From the NCBI GenBank assembly GCA_937895705.1, contig CALBKM010000044.1, forward strand, positions 74,337-138,336: a DNA stretch of 64,000 bases, in the 5' to 3' direction. Under the pieces are notes generated by a model. The model saw nothing but the letters and a program-made list of their open reading frames with translations. It did no database searches and was not told the origin of the DNA. A program made the translations under genes and the position numbers. The stretch comes from an uncultured Clostridia bacterium (GTDB lineage: Bacteria; Bacillota; Clostridia; Lachnospirales; Lachnospiraceae). Shown piece by piece: positions 56,809 to 64,000 of this stretch (position 1 is its first letter; every line of letters begins with the position of its first letter).

Positions 56809-59466
56809 ATGAAAGAGAAACTGGTGGTAATTGACGGAAACAGTATAGTGAATCGTGCCTTTTACGGGTTACCGGATTTGACGACAACCGATGGCAGACA
56901 CACAAACGGTGTGTTGGGCTTTTTGAATATTTTGATTAAGATTGCGGAAGAGGAGAAGCCGGATTATCTGGCAGTGGCCTTCGATGTGAAGCATCCGACC
57001 TTTCGCCACGAGATGTACGCGGAGTACAAGGGCACCCGTAAGGGCATGCCGGAGGAACTTCGGGAGCAAATGCCGCTTCTTAAAACCATGCTTTCCGCCA
57101 TGGGCGTGTTGACCATCGAATGCCCGGGCTTTGAGGCGGATGATATTTTGGGAGCTCTTTCTGCCAAGGGTGCAAGAGACGGCAAGCAAGTGTCGTTGGT
57201 ATCCGGCGACAGAGATTTACTACAGTTGTCGAACGAGGATGTGCTGGTGCGTATTCCGAAAACAAAGCGTACCGGTACGGAGATTGAAGATTATACCCCG
57301 GCGCAGGTGGTGGAAAAGTACGGTGTGACCCCGGCGCAGATCGTGGATTTAAAGGGATTGATGGGAGATGCCTCCGATAACATTCCGGGCGTTCCGGGTA
57401 TCGGAGAAAAGACGGCAGTGAAGATTTTGACTGCGTTCCCGACGGTGGAAGATGCTATTGCCCATGTGGACGAAGTGGAGCCGAAGAAGGCGAGAGAGTC
57501 GTTACGTGAGCATGCGGATCTGGCCCGGCTCAGTAAGACGTTAGCGACCATTAAGACCGATTGGGAGCCGGAGTTTTCCTATGAGGCGGCCCGGTTTGGC
57601 AATATTTTTACGGATGAGGCCTACAAGCTTTGTAAGGAACTGGAGTTTAAGTCTCTTTTAGCACGACATTTTTCGCCGGAACAGGGGCTTACCAGTGATG
57701 ATAAATCTTTTGACGAAAAGCCGCAGATGATTGCGTCTTTGAAAGAAGCGGAAGCTCTTTTTGCGGGGCTTGCAAAGGCGGAAGCGGTAGGATTCTCGGT
57801 TTGCGGCGATGAACTTGTTCTGGCGGTAAAGGGAAAGGCCTATGTTTTCCCGGCAAGTGTGACAGGGAAGAACGGCGTTCGGGAGGTTCTTCATAAGGTT
57901 TGCGTAAAGCAGGCAGAGCTTGTTGCCGTAGATTTAAAAGAATGTCTTTCCGTTGTGGCGGCGGCCGATAGACCGCAGTTCGGAGATGCGGCTCTTTGTG
58001 CCTATTTGCTGAATCCGTTAAAGAACAGTTATACTTACGAAGATATTGCAAGAGACTATTTAAAGCTGGCTCTGCCGGCACCGGAGACTTTGCTTTCCGC
58101 AAAAGAACCGAAACAGATGAGTTTGTTTGACGAGCCGGAGGAGGATACGGGAGCGGATGCGGAAGCCCGCAGACAGGCGGCAGCTTACGAGGCTATGACT
58201 GCGCAGGCAGCGTATCCGGTACTTTTATCCGAACTTCGCGAAACCGGTATGGAGGAGTTATACCGTGACGTAGAACTTCCGCTGGTATCTACCCTGTATG
58301 ATATGGAGCAGGTGGGGATGGCAGTGAACCGTTCCTTTTTCAGCGAGTATTCAAAGCAGTTAAATGAGGGTATTACCCGTCTGGAACAGGAGATTTACCG
58401 TTTGGCGGGAGAAGAGTTTAATATTAATTCTCCGAAGCAGCTTGGCGTGATTTTATTCGAGAAGCTTAAGCTCCCGGGAGGGAAGAAGACAAAGACCGGG
58501 TATTCCACTTCGGCGGATATTTTGGAAAAACTTCGCAGTGAAGACCCGATTGTTGAAAATATATTGGAGTATCGACAGCTGGCGAAGCTTAAGTCCACTT
58601 ATGCGGACGGGTTGCCGGCCTATGTGGCGGAGGACGGCCGGATTCATTCCAAGTTCCAGCAGATGATTACAGCAACGGGACGCTTAAGCAGCGCGGAGCC
58701 GAATCTGCAGAATATTCCGGTGAGGATGGAGTTGGGACGAAAGATTCGTAAGGCGTTTGTACCGGCGGAAGGCTGCATCTTTGTGGATGCAGACTATTCC
58801 CAGATAGAGCTTCGTATTCTGGCCCATTTATCCGGAGACGAGCAACTCATCCGGGCGTATCGTGAGGCGGAGGACATTCATCGTCTGACGGCGTCCCAGG
58901 TATTCCATACACCGTACGACGAAGTGACCCCGTTACAGCGTAGCAATGCGAAAGCGGTAAACTTCGGCATTGTATACGGCATCAGTTCCTTCGGACTGGG
59001 ACAGGATTTGAATATATCCCGAAAGGAAGCGGAGGAGTATATCAACCGCTACTTTGAAACCTATCCGAAGATTAAGCAGTATTTGGATTCCTTGGTGGAT
59101 GAGGCGAAGACGAAGGGATATGTGACCACGTTGTTCGGCAGACGTCGTCCGGTGCCGGAGATTGCGTCTTCCAACTTTATGCAGCGTTCCTTCGGTGAAC
59201 GTATCGCCATGAATTCTCCGGTGCAGGGAACGGCGGCGGATATTATGAAAATTGCTATGATTCGCGTGGATGCGCGGTTAAAGCGGGATAACAGCCAGGC
59301 AAAAATTGTATTACAGGTACACGATGAATTGTTAATCGAAACGCCGGTAAACGAAGTCGAGTATGTAAAGAAAATTTTGCAGGAGGAAATGGGGGCTGCT
59401 GCAGACATTTCCGTACCGCTTGAGGTCAGTGTAAGTACCGGAACCGACTGGTATGAGACAAAGTAA
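56809..59466 (+). CDS. polA: DNA polymerase I
   Basis: An 885-residue polymerase of usual length. The N-terminal 5'-3' exonuclease domain (VVIDGNSIVNRAFYGL; GFEADDILGALS; VSGDRDLLQL) is complete. The middle 3'-5' exonuclease domain is present as a fold but lacks the catalytic DxE (the segment reads AVGFSVCGDELVLAV), so proofreading is probably absent, as in other Gram-positive Pol I. The polymerase motifs DADYSQIELRILAHLS and LQVHDELLIE are intact. It acts in repair and Okazaki fragment processing. Confidence 0.97.
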   Translation: MKEKLVVIDGNSIVNRAFYGLPDLTTTDGRHTNGVLGFLNILIKIAEEEKPDYLAVAFDVKHPTFRHEMYAEYKGTRKGMPEELREQMPLLKTMLSAMGVLTIECPGFEADDILGALSAKGARDGKQVSLVSGDRDLLQLSNEDVLVRIPKTKRTGTEIEDYTPAQVVEKYGVTPAQIVDLKGLMGDASDNIPGVPGIGEKTAVKILTAFPTVEDAIAHVDEVEPKKARESLREHADLARLSKTLATIKTDWEPEFSYEAARFGNIFTDEAYKLCKELEFKSLLARHFSPEQGLTSDDKSFDEKPQMIASLKEAEALFAGLAKAEAVGFSVCGDELVLAVKGKAYVFPASVTGKNGVREVLHKVCVKQAELVAVDLKECLSVVAAADRPQFGDAALCAYLLNPLKNSYTYEDIARDYLKLALPAPETLLSAKEPKQMSLFDEPEEDTGADAEARRQAAAYEAMTAQAAYPVLLSELRETGMEELYRDVELPLVSTLYDMEQVGMAVNRSFFSEYSKQLNEGITRLEQEIYRLAGEEFNINSPKQLGVILFEKLKLPGGKKTKTGYSTSADILEKLRSEDPIVENILEYRQLAKLKSTYADGLPAYVAEDGRIHSKFQQMITATGRLSSAEPNLQNIPVRMELGRKIRKAFVPAEGCIFVDADYSQIELRILAHLSGDEQLIRAYREAEDIHRLTASQVFHTPYDEVTPLQRSNAKAVNFGIVYGISSFGLGQDLNISRKEAEEYINRYFETYPKIKQYLDSLVDEAKTKGYVTTLFGRRRPVPEIASSNFMQRSFGERIAMNSPVQGTAADIMKIAMIRVDARLKRDNSQAKIVLQVHDELLIETPVNEVEYVKKILQEEMGAAADISVPLEVSVSTGTDWYETK

Positions 59467-59509
59467 GGGCTTAACGACGGAAAAGTATTTGAGAAATCAG
59501 GGAGGAAAC

Positions 59510-60145
59510 ATGAAGGTTATCGGAATCACAGGAGGTGTCGGTGCCGGAAAATCAACGGTAGTAGGCATCCTACAAAAAAATTATACAATCGAATATTTAC
59601 ACTGTGATGCCATTGCCCATGAACTGATGGAGCAGGGGGGCAGTGCCCATGAGGAACTGATTTCCCTGTTCGGAGAGGATTTGGTAAATGCGGACGGATC
59701 TTTAAACCGCAGTAAGCTGTATGAGAGGGCCTTTTTAGGCGACCGGGTGGAGGAATTAAATGCCTGTGTCCATCCGAAGGTACGGATTTATGTGGAAGAC
59801 CGGATTTCGAGCCTCAGAGCAATGTCGTTTGACGGAATGGTACTCATCGAAGCGGCCCTGTTAATCGAGGCGGGATACAAAGAGATTTGCGACGAACTTT
59901 GGTATGTGCATGCACCGGCAAGTATGCGCAGAGCCAGGTTAAAGGCAAACAGAGGGTACTCCGATGAACGAGTGGATTCCATTATGGCGGAACAGGCCAC
60001 GGAAGAGCTGTTCTTTTCTCAAAGTGATTTTGTATTATATAACGATTCCTCACAGGAGGACTGTGAGGCGCATATTCTTTTTCAGGTAGAGAGACACTGT
60101 GCGGAGTGGGCAGAAAAGTACAAGAGTGAGGAGGTGGCGGAATGA
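59510..60145 (+). CDS. coaE: Dephospho-CoA kinase CoaE
   Basis: A 211-residue kinase for the last step of coenzyme A synthesis. The P-loop is GITGGVGAGKST (5-16), and the family motif HCDAIAHELM follows. The C-terminal part has RRARLKANRGYSDERVDSIM, the lid region. GGAGG sets the ATG at 59510; an upstream in-frame start overlaps polA. Its stop overlaps the ATG of the FtsA-like gene. Confidence 0.95.
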   Translation: MKVIGITGGVGAGKSTVVGILQKNYTIEYLHCDAIAHELMEQGGSAHEELISLFGEDLVNADGSLNRSKLYERAFLGDRVEELNACVHPKVRIYVEDRISSLRAMSFDGMVLIEAALLIEAGYKEICDELWYVHAPASMRRARLKANRGYSDERVDSIMAEQATEELFFSQSDFVLYNDSSQEDCEAHILFQVERHCAEWAEKYKSEEVAE

Positions 60146-62550
60146 GTCAGACAGACGTAACGGAAAAGTATGTATACGGACTGGATATCGGGACCAGAAG
60201 CGTTGTAGGTACCGTAGGATATAAAACGGCGGAACGAGCCTTTACGGTCGTAGCCCAGAGTACGAGACTCCATGCTACCAGAGCTATGATGGACGGTCAG
60301 ATTCACGATATTGCCGCTGTGGCAGGCACTATTTCCGAGATTACAAAGGAGCTGGAGGAACAGACCGGCCGGAAGCTTACGGAAGTCTGTATCGCAGCCG
60401 CAGGCCGCGTGTTAAATACGGCAACCGCTTTTGCCGAGGTGGAGTTTGAAGAAGAGGTGGTAGTGGACGAGGAAATCGTACATACCCTGGAGATGATGGG
60501 CGTGGAAAAGGCTCATAAAAAAATGAAGGAAGAGACGAGCGGAGACGGGCATCACTACATTTGTGTCGCCTACACCGTGATTCATTACTATTTAAACGGA
60601 TTTATGATTACCAGTCTGGAAGATCATAAAGCCTCCAAAATCGGTGTGGAGGTGTTGGTAACTTTCCTGCCGGATGAAGTCATTGACGGTTTGTATGCGG
60701 CGGTTGGGAAAGCCGGGCTTACTGTGGTGAACTTAACACTGGAGCCGATTGCGGCAATGCTTGTTGCGATTCCGGAGAATTTCCGATTACTTAACATTGC
60801 TCTTGTGGATGTGGGAGCGGGTACCTCCGATATTTGTATTACCAGAGACGGAACCGTGGTTGGGTACGGCATGATTCCGATGGCGGGAGATAAGTTAACG
60901 GAAGCCATTGCAAAAAAACGTCTGGTGGACTATAATAGTGCGGAACGCATGAAACTGGAAGCTTCCGGGAAGAAAAAGACGGTTACATATACGGACATTA
61001 TGGGAATCAGGCAAAAGGTTGACCGGGAAGAGTTGCTGGCCGATATCAGGGACCATGTGGATGAGATGGCGGGAGCTATTGCGAAACAGATTACAGAGCT
61101 GAACGGTGACAAGCCGGTGAGTGCGGTGTTTGTTGTAGGCGGCGGCGGTAAGATTCCGGGCTTTGTGGATAAGCTTTCGGCGGAACTTTCGGTGCCGAAG
61201 GAGCGCGTGGCGCTCCGGGGCGAAGAGGTACTGTCTTTTGTCACCTTTTTACAGGAAGGAATTAAGAAGGATTCTCTTTTGGTAACGCCAATCGGTATTT
61301 GTCTCAATTACTACGAGCAGAGAAATAATTTTATTTTTGTAAAAGTAAACGACGAACGCATCAAGATTTATGATAACGGTAACCTTACGGTAGGGGATGC
61401 GGCCATGCAATACGGGTATCCGAATGAAAAGCTGTTTCCGGCACGAGGTAAGGAACTGATTTTCACCGTAAACGGTGAGACACGCACGATAAAAGGGCGT
61501 CTCGGTGATGCGGCAGAGATTACGCTAAACGGCCAGCCGGCAGGAATTAATACTCCGATTGAGCAAAATGATAAGATCAAGATCGTAGAAGGAACCAAGG
61601 GGGCGGATGCGGCTTGCACCGTGGAAAAGCTCCCGGAAAGCAAGGTGGCGCTGTCCTTTACGGTAAACGGAAGCAAAGTGGCTTGCCCTCGCTTGATACA
61701 GGTCAACGGCGAAATTGTTTCCGGACTTTATGAAATCAAGGAAGGCGATGTGATAATGTCGCCGGATTATTATACGTTAGATCAGGTACTGGTCTTTGCG
61801 GACATGGTACCGACAGGCAATGTGTACGTTAACAGTGCCTCTGCGGAACCGACGACGAAGGTGTATGACGGTTCCGTAATCCGGGTGGAACTTGAAGAGG
61901 CGCCGAAGAAGGAAGAGGAGGATTCAAGAACGGCAGAGGGTGTGACTACATCCCAAAAGATTGCTGAAGCCTTCGGTGTGTCTGAAAAAGGGGCTTCGGC
62001 AAAAACGGCGGAAGAACCGACGAGACAGGAGGACATGTATGAGTCTTATGTTATGTCGTACGATGACTATGTCAGGGAAGTCCCGGTGGAGTATAAGAAG
62101 CCGAAAAAGCAGGAGGATGACAGCAAAGCAGCGCACCTGATGTCCATATTAAGTTCACTGAATGCAAGCGAATCTTCTTTAAAATTCGGGAAAAGCATGT
62201 CAACGGAGTCCTATGCGCCTGTGCGAACCGGAAAACCGTTGCCGCCCCTTGAGCCGAGAAACAAAGAAGCGGTACAGGAAACGACATCGGATACAACGGT
62301 ACAGACGGACACTGCTGCAACAACGGCGACACCGTCCGGTGCTTCGGATATCGTCGTAATCGTAAACGGTCAGGCAAAAGTATTAAAAGGAAAAAGTTCT
62401 TATCTGCTGGTGGACGTTCTGGATGTGGTTTCCTTTAATCTGGGGGATGCAAGAGGTCGTCAGCCGATTGTAAAGGTAAACGGTACTTCTACCACCTTTA
62501 TGCAGGCCATCAAAGACAGCGATGTAATTGAGCTGGGATGGAAGTCCTGA
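60142..62550 (+). CDS. FtsA-like ATPase with long C-terminal extension
   Basis: An 802-residue protein. The first 360 residues are an actin-like ATPase of the FtsA/PilM type (YGLDIGTRSVVGTVGY phosphate-1, LVDVGAGTSDI phosphate-2, VVGGGGKIPGF adenosine motif). The remainder is unusual: three stretches near 437-490, 503-555 and 735-802 share a VNG...(L/V)NG...GD/DSDxI pattern and look like small beta domains, with a low-complexity acidic and Thr-rich linker (640-735) before the third. FtsA anchors the division ring. The C terminus ends in GWKS with no obvious amphipathic helix. A role in division or envelope assembly is inferred from the core only. Confidence 0.82.
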   Translation: MSQTDVTEKYVYGLDIGTRSVVGTVGYKTAERAFTVVAQSTRLHATRAMMDGQIHDIAAVAGTISEITKELEEQTGRKLTEVCIAAAGRVLNTATAFAEVEFEEEVVVDEEIVHTLEMMGVEKAHKKMKEETSGDGHHYICVAYTVIHYYLNGFMITSLEDHKASKIGVEVLVTFLPDEVIDGLYAAVGKAGLTVVNLTLEPIAAMLVAIPENFRLLNIALVDVGAGTSDICITRDGTVVGYGMIPMAGDKLTEAIAKKRLVDYNSAERMKLEASGKKKTVTYTDIMGIRQKVDREELLADIRDHVDEMAGAIAKQITELNGDKPVSAVFVVGGGGKIPGFVDKLSAELSVPKERVALRGEEVLSFVTFLQEGIKKDSLLVTPIGICLNYYEQRNNFIFVKVNDERIKIYDNGNLTVGDAAMQYGYPNEKLFPARGKELIFTVNGETRTIKGRLGDAAEITLNGQPAGINTPIEQNDKIKIVEGTKGADAACTVEKLPESKVALSFTVNGSKVACPRLIQVNGEIVSGLYEIKEGDVIMSPDYYTLDQVLVFADMVPTGNVYVNSASAEPTTKVYDGSVIRVELEEAPKKEEEDSRTAEGVTTSQKIAEAFGVSEKGASAKTAEEPTRQEDMYESYVMSYDDYVREVPVEYKKPKKQEDDSKAAHLMSILSSLNASESSLKFGKSMSTESYAPVRTGKPLPPLEPRNKEAVQETTSDTTVQTDTAATTATPSGASDIVVIVNGQAKVLKGKSSYLLVDVLDVVSFNLGDARGRQPIVKVNGTSTTFMQAIKDSDVIELGWKS

Positions 62551-62584
62551 TAAGACAGATAGGAAAAAGAAAGAGGGTTTTGTT

Positions 62585-63418
62585 GTGAGATTATGTGCAA
62601 TTGCCAGCGGAAGCAGCGGAAATTGCGTTTATGTAGGACACGGTACCGCCCATCTTCTGGTGGATGCCGGAATCAGCGGAAAGAGAATCGAACAGGCGCT
62701 GGAGTCCATCGGTACCGCAGCGGGAGAGTTAAAAGGAATTTTGATTACCCATGAACATTCGGATCATATCCAGGGAATCGGAGTTTTGGCAAGGCGATAC
62801 GGAATTCCGCTTTACGGTACGGCAGAGACTCTTTGCGGGATGTTAAAAGGAAAGACCAACATCGGTCGGATTCCGGAGGAGCTTCTTCACGAAGTAAAGC
62901 CGGGGGAGACTCTTTGGTTTGACGGACTTGTCGCAAAGGCTCATTCCGTTTCCCATGATGCGGCGAACCCGGTCTGCTACACTTTTGAGGCTGCAGGGAA
63001 AAAGGCGGCCATGGTAACGGACCTGGGGATGTACGATGAGCATATTCTGGAGGCAGTGGCGGATTCCGAGATTTTGTACTTAGAGTCTAATCACGATGTC
63101 AATATGTTAATGGTGGGTTCTTACCCTTACTATTTAAAACAGCGTATTTTGGGAGAACGCGGTCACCTGTCCAACGATACGGCCGCAAAATTATTGTGTG
63201 AGGTGTTGCATCCGGGCCTAAAGCATGTGATACTTGCACATTTGAGCAAAGAAAACAATTTGCCGGAACTGGCCTATGAGACTGTCCGGATTGAATTGCA
63301 GGCTGCTGCCGCCAAACGAGGGCTTACGATGCCGGATTTGTTTGTGGCGGAGCGGGATATCCCATCTCGGCCGGTTGGTACCGAGGCGGTGGCGGAACAG
63401 TTAGAATTATTCGCATAA
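62585..63418 (+). CDS. yycJ: MBL-fold hydrolase YycJ/WalJ
   Basis: A 277-residue metallo-beta-lactamase-fold protein of the YycJ (WalJ) group. The signature THEHSDHIQG is intact, with the upstream LCAIASGSSGNCVYVG and a late HLSKENN. In Bacillus yycJ lies beside the walRK cell-wall regulators and is linked to DNA replication and wall control. Here it lies after the FtsA-like gene. The start is a GTG with AGAGGG 8 bases upstream; a longer frame begins inside the FtsA-like gene and is rejected. Confidence 0.9.
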   Translation: MRLCAIASGSSGNCVYVGHGTAHLLVDAGISGKRIEQALESIGTAAGELKGILITHEHSDHIQGIGVLARRYGIPLYGTAETLCGMLKGKTNIGRIPEELLHEVKPGETLWFDGLVAKAHSVSHDAANPVCYTFEAAGKKAAMVTDLGMYDEHILEAVADSEILYLESNHDVNMLMVGSYPYYLKQRILGERGHLSNDTAAKLLCEVLHPGLKHVILAHLSKENNLPELAYETVRIELQAAAAKRGLTMPDLFVAERDIPSRPVGTEAVAEQLELFA

Positions 63419-63445
63419 GCGAAGAAACAGCAGGAGGATTTTAAG

Positions 63446-63718
63446 ATGAAGAAGACAATTATCACGGTAGTAGGAAAGGATTGTGTAGGTATTATTGCAA
63501 AGGTATGTACCTATCTTGCGGAGAATAAGGTAAACATTCTGGATATTTCCCAGACCATTGTACAGGATTATTTTAATATGATGATGATAGTGGATGCCAA
63601 CAATTCCTCAAAAGAAAATCATGAGATTGCGGAAGATTTGGATGCACTCGGTAAGGAAATCGGTGTAATCATTAAGGCGCAGCACGAAGATATTTTCGAT
63701 ATGATGCACAGAATCTAA
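63446..63718 (+). CDS. ACT domain protein (UPF0237)
   Basis: A 90-residue single ACT domain: MKKTIITVVGKDCVGIIAKV then NILDISQTIVQDYFNM. ACT domains bind amino acids or small ligands. The family is widespread and often beside UPF0210 (the gene at 63778), as here, so the two probably act together; a role in redox control or amino-acid sensing is inferred. AGGAGG precedes the ATG. Confidence 0.92.
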   Translation: MKKTIITVVGKDCVGIIAKVCTYLAENKVNILDISQTIVQDYFNMMMIVDANNSSKENHEIAEDLDALGKEIGVIIKAQHEDIFDMMHRI

Positions 63719-63777
63719 GAAGTGTTCGGATACATTGCACAGATATATCGATTCAAAATGAGAGTGAGGATTTAATA

Positions 63778-64000
63778 ATGATTAACATTCATGAAGTCAT
63801 AGAGACAAACCAGATGATCGAGAAGGAGAATCTGGATGTACGTACCATTACCATGGGTATCAGCCTTCTGGATTGTGCGGATAACAATCTGGACGAATTA
63901 AATCGCAAGGTTTATGAGAAAATAACTACCATGGCAAAGGATCTGGTAGAGACAGGTGAACGTCTCGGAAAGAAGTTCGGGATTCCGATTGTAAATAAGA
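63778..64000 (+). CDS. UPF0210 (PFL family) protein, 5' part
   Basis: The first 74 codons of a gene that runs off the window. It begins MINIHEVIETNQMIEKENLD and continues VRTITMGISLLDCADNN, which is the pattern of the UPF0210/DUF711 family. It follows the ACT gene by 59 bases, matching the common pairing. GTGAGGATT lies before the ATG. Confidence 0.85.
   Translation, partial: MINIHEVIETNQMIEKENLDVRTITMGISLLDCADNNLDELNRKVYEKITTMAKDLVETGERLGKKFGIPIVNK

Noticed and set aside
56869..57551. Open frames on the minus strand inside polA
   Set aside because: They overlap a complete, well-conserved gene, lack ribosome sites, and have no family similarity. They are shadows of coding bias.
1..64000. 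CRISPR arrays, prophage or insertion sequences
   Set aside because: No regular short repeats with spacers, no phage structural genes, and no transposase were found by reading the sequence.

Overview
The window looks like chromosomal DNA of a Gram-positive, anaerobic Clostridia member, most likely a Lachnospiraceae species. The grounds are strong AGGAGG-type ribosome sites on nearly every gene, moderate GC, a leucine T-box in front of leuS, an NfnAB-type ferredoxin:NADP+ oxidoreductase pair, and small families I associate with this group (DUF6033, DUF5688, DUF1836, CD3324-like). No phage, insertion sequence or CRISPR array is visible. The 16S gene is absent, so the family assignment is inference.

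Layout. 1-6042: a small membrane protein, then leuS behind a T-box and a repeated structured element, then metG behind a folded leader. 6175-15876: an ECF sigma/anti-sigma pair followed by many small accessory genes (metallophosphoesterase, GNAT, polysaccharide deacetylase, a frameshifted Nudix gene, MBL hydrolase, Asp/Glu racemase, phospholipase-C-like protein, two XRE regulators with membrane tails, a mini-protein carrying an OadB motif). 16068-22805: a lower-GC cassette of response regulator, histidine kinase, three exported proteins and an ABC exporter, with its own promoter. 22912-33577: MarR plus flavin reductase, TraX-like protein, P5C-reductase-like protein, isochorismatase-like hydrolase, two ParB/sulfiredoxin-like paralogues around a SpoU methyltransferase and a zinc-ribbon kinase, YbaK, DUF6033, HAD phosphatase, plsY. 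33807-38342: a YtrA-type operon with two ABC modules around a GntR regulator, then a TudS-like (DUF523) protein and two small proteins. 38429-43722: mostly minus strand (SLC13-type permease, small membrane protein, pcrA helicase, YerC-like TrpR repressor) with a DUF1836 gene on plus. 43979-47534: nfnA-nfnB and DUF5688. 47595-48879: exported protein (minus) and tRNA-Arg(CCG). 49186-54781: rluF-like, ligA, metA (acetyltransferase type), and a large exported beta-helix/leucine-rich protein. 54916-64000: SLC13-type permease, orphan zf-HC2 membrane protein, polA, coaE, a large FtsA-like ATPase, yycJ, ACT-domain protein and the start of a UPF0210 gene.

The best candidate for something undescribed is a multi-stem element of about 140 nt present twice (1055-1192 and 48991-49136). 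The copies share a conserved linker and architecture, differ in loop sequence, and show a compensatory base-pair change. It sits directly upstream of leuS and of the rluF-like gene. Other items worth attention are the two-component/ABC cassette with exported Ig-like proteins, the HTH-ParB-like fusion and its stand-alone paralogue next to a zinc-ribbon kinase, the FtsA-like protein with repeated C-terminal beta-rich modules, and the atypical KMSKS motifs in both LeuRS and MetRS.
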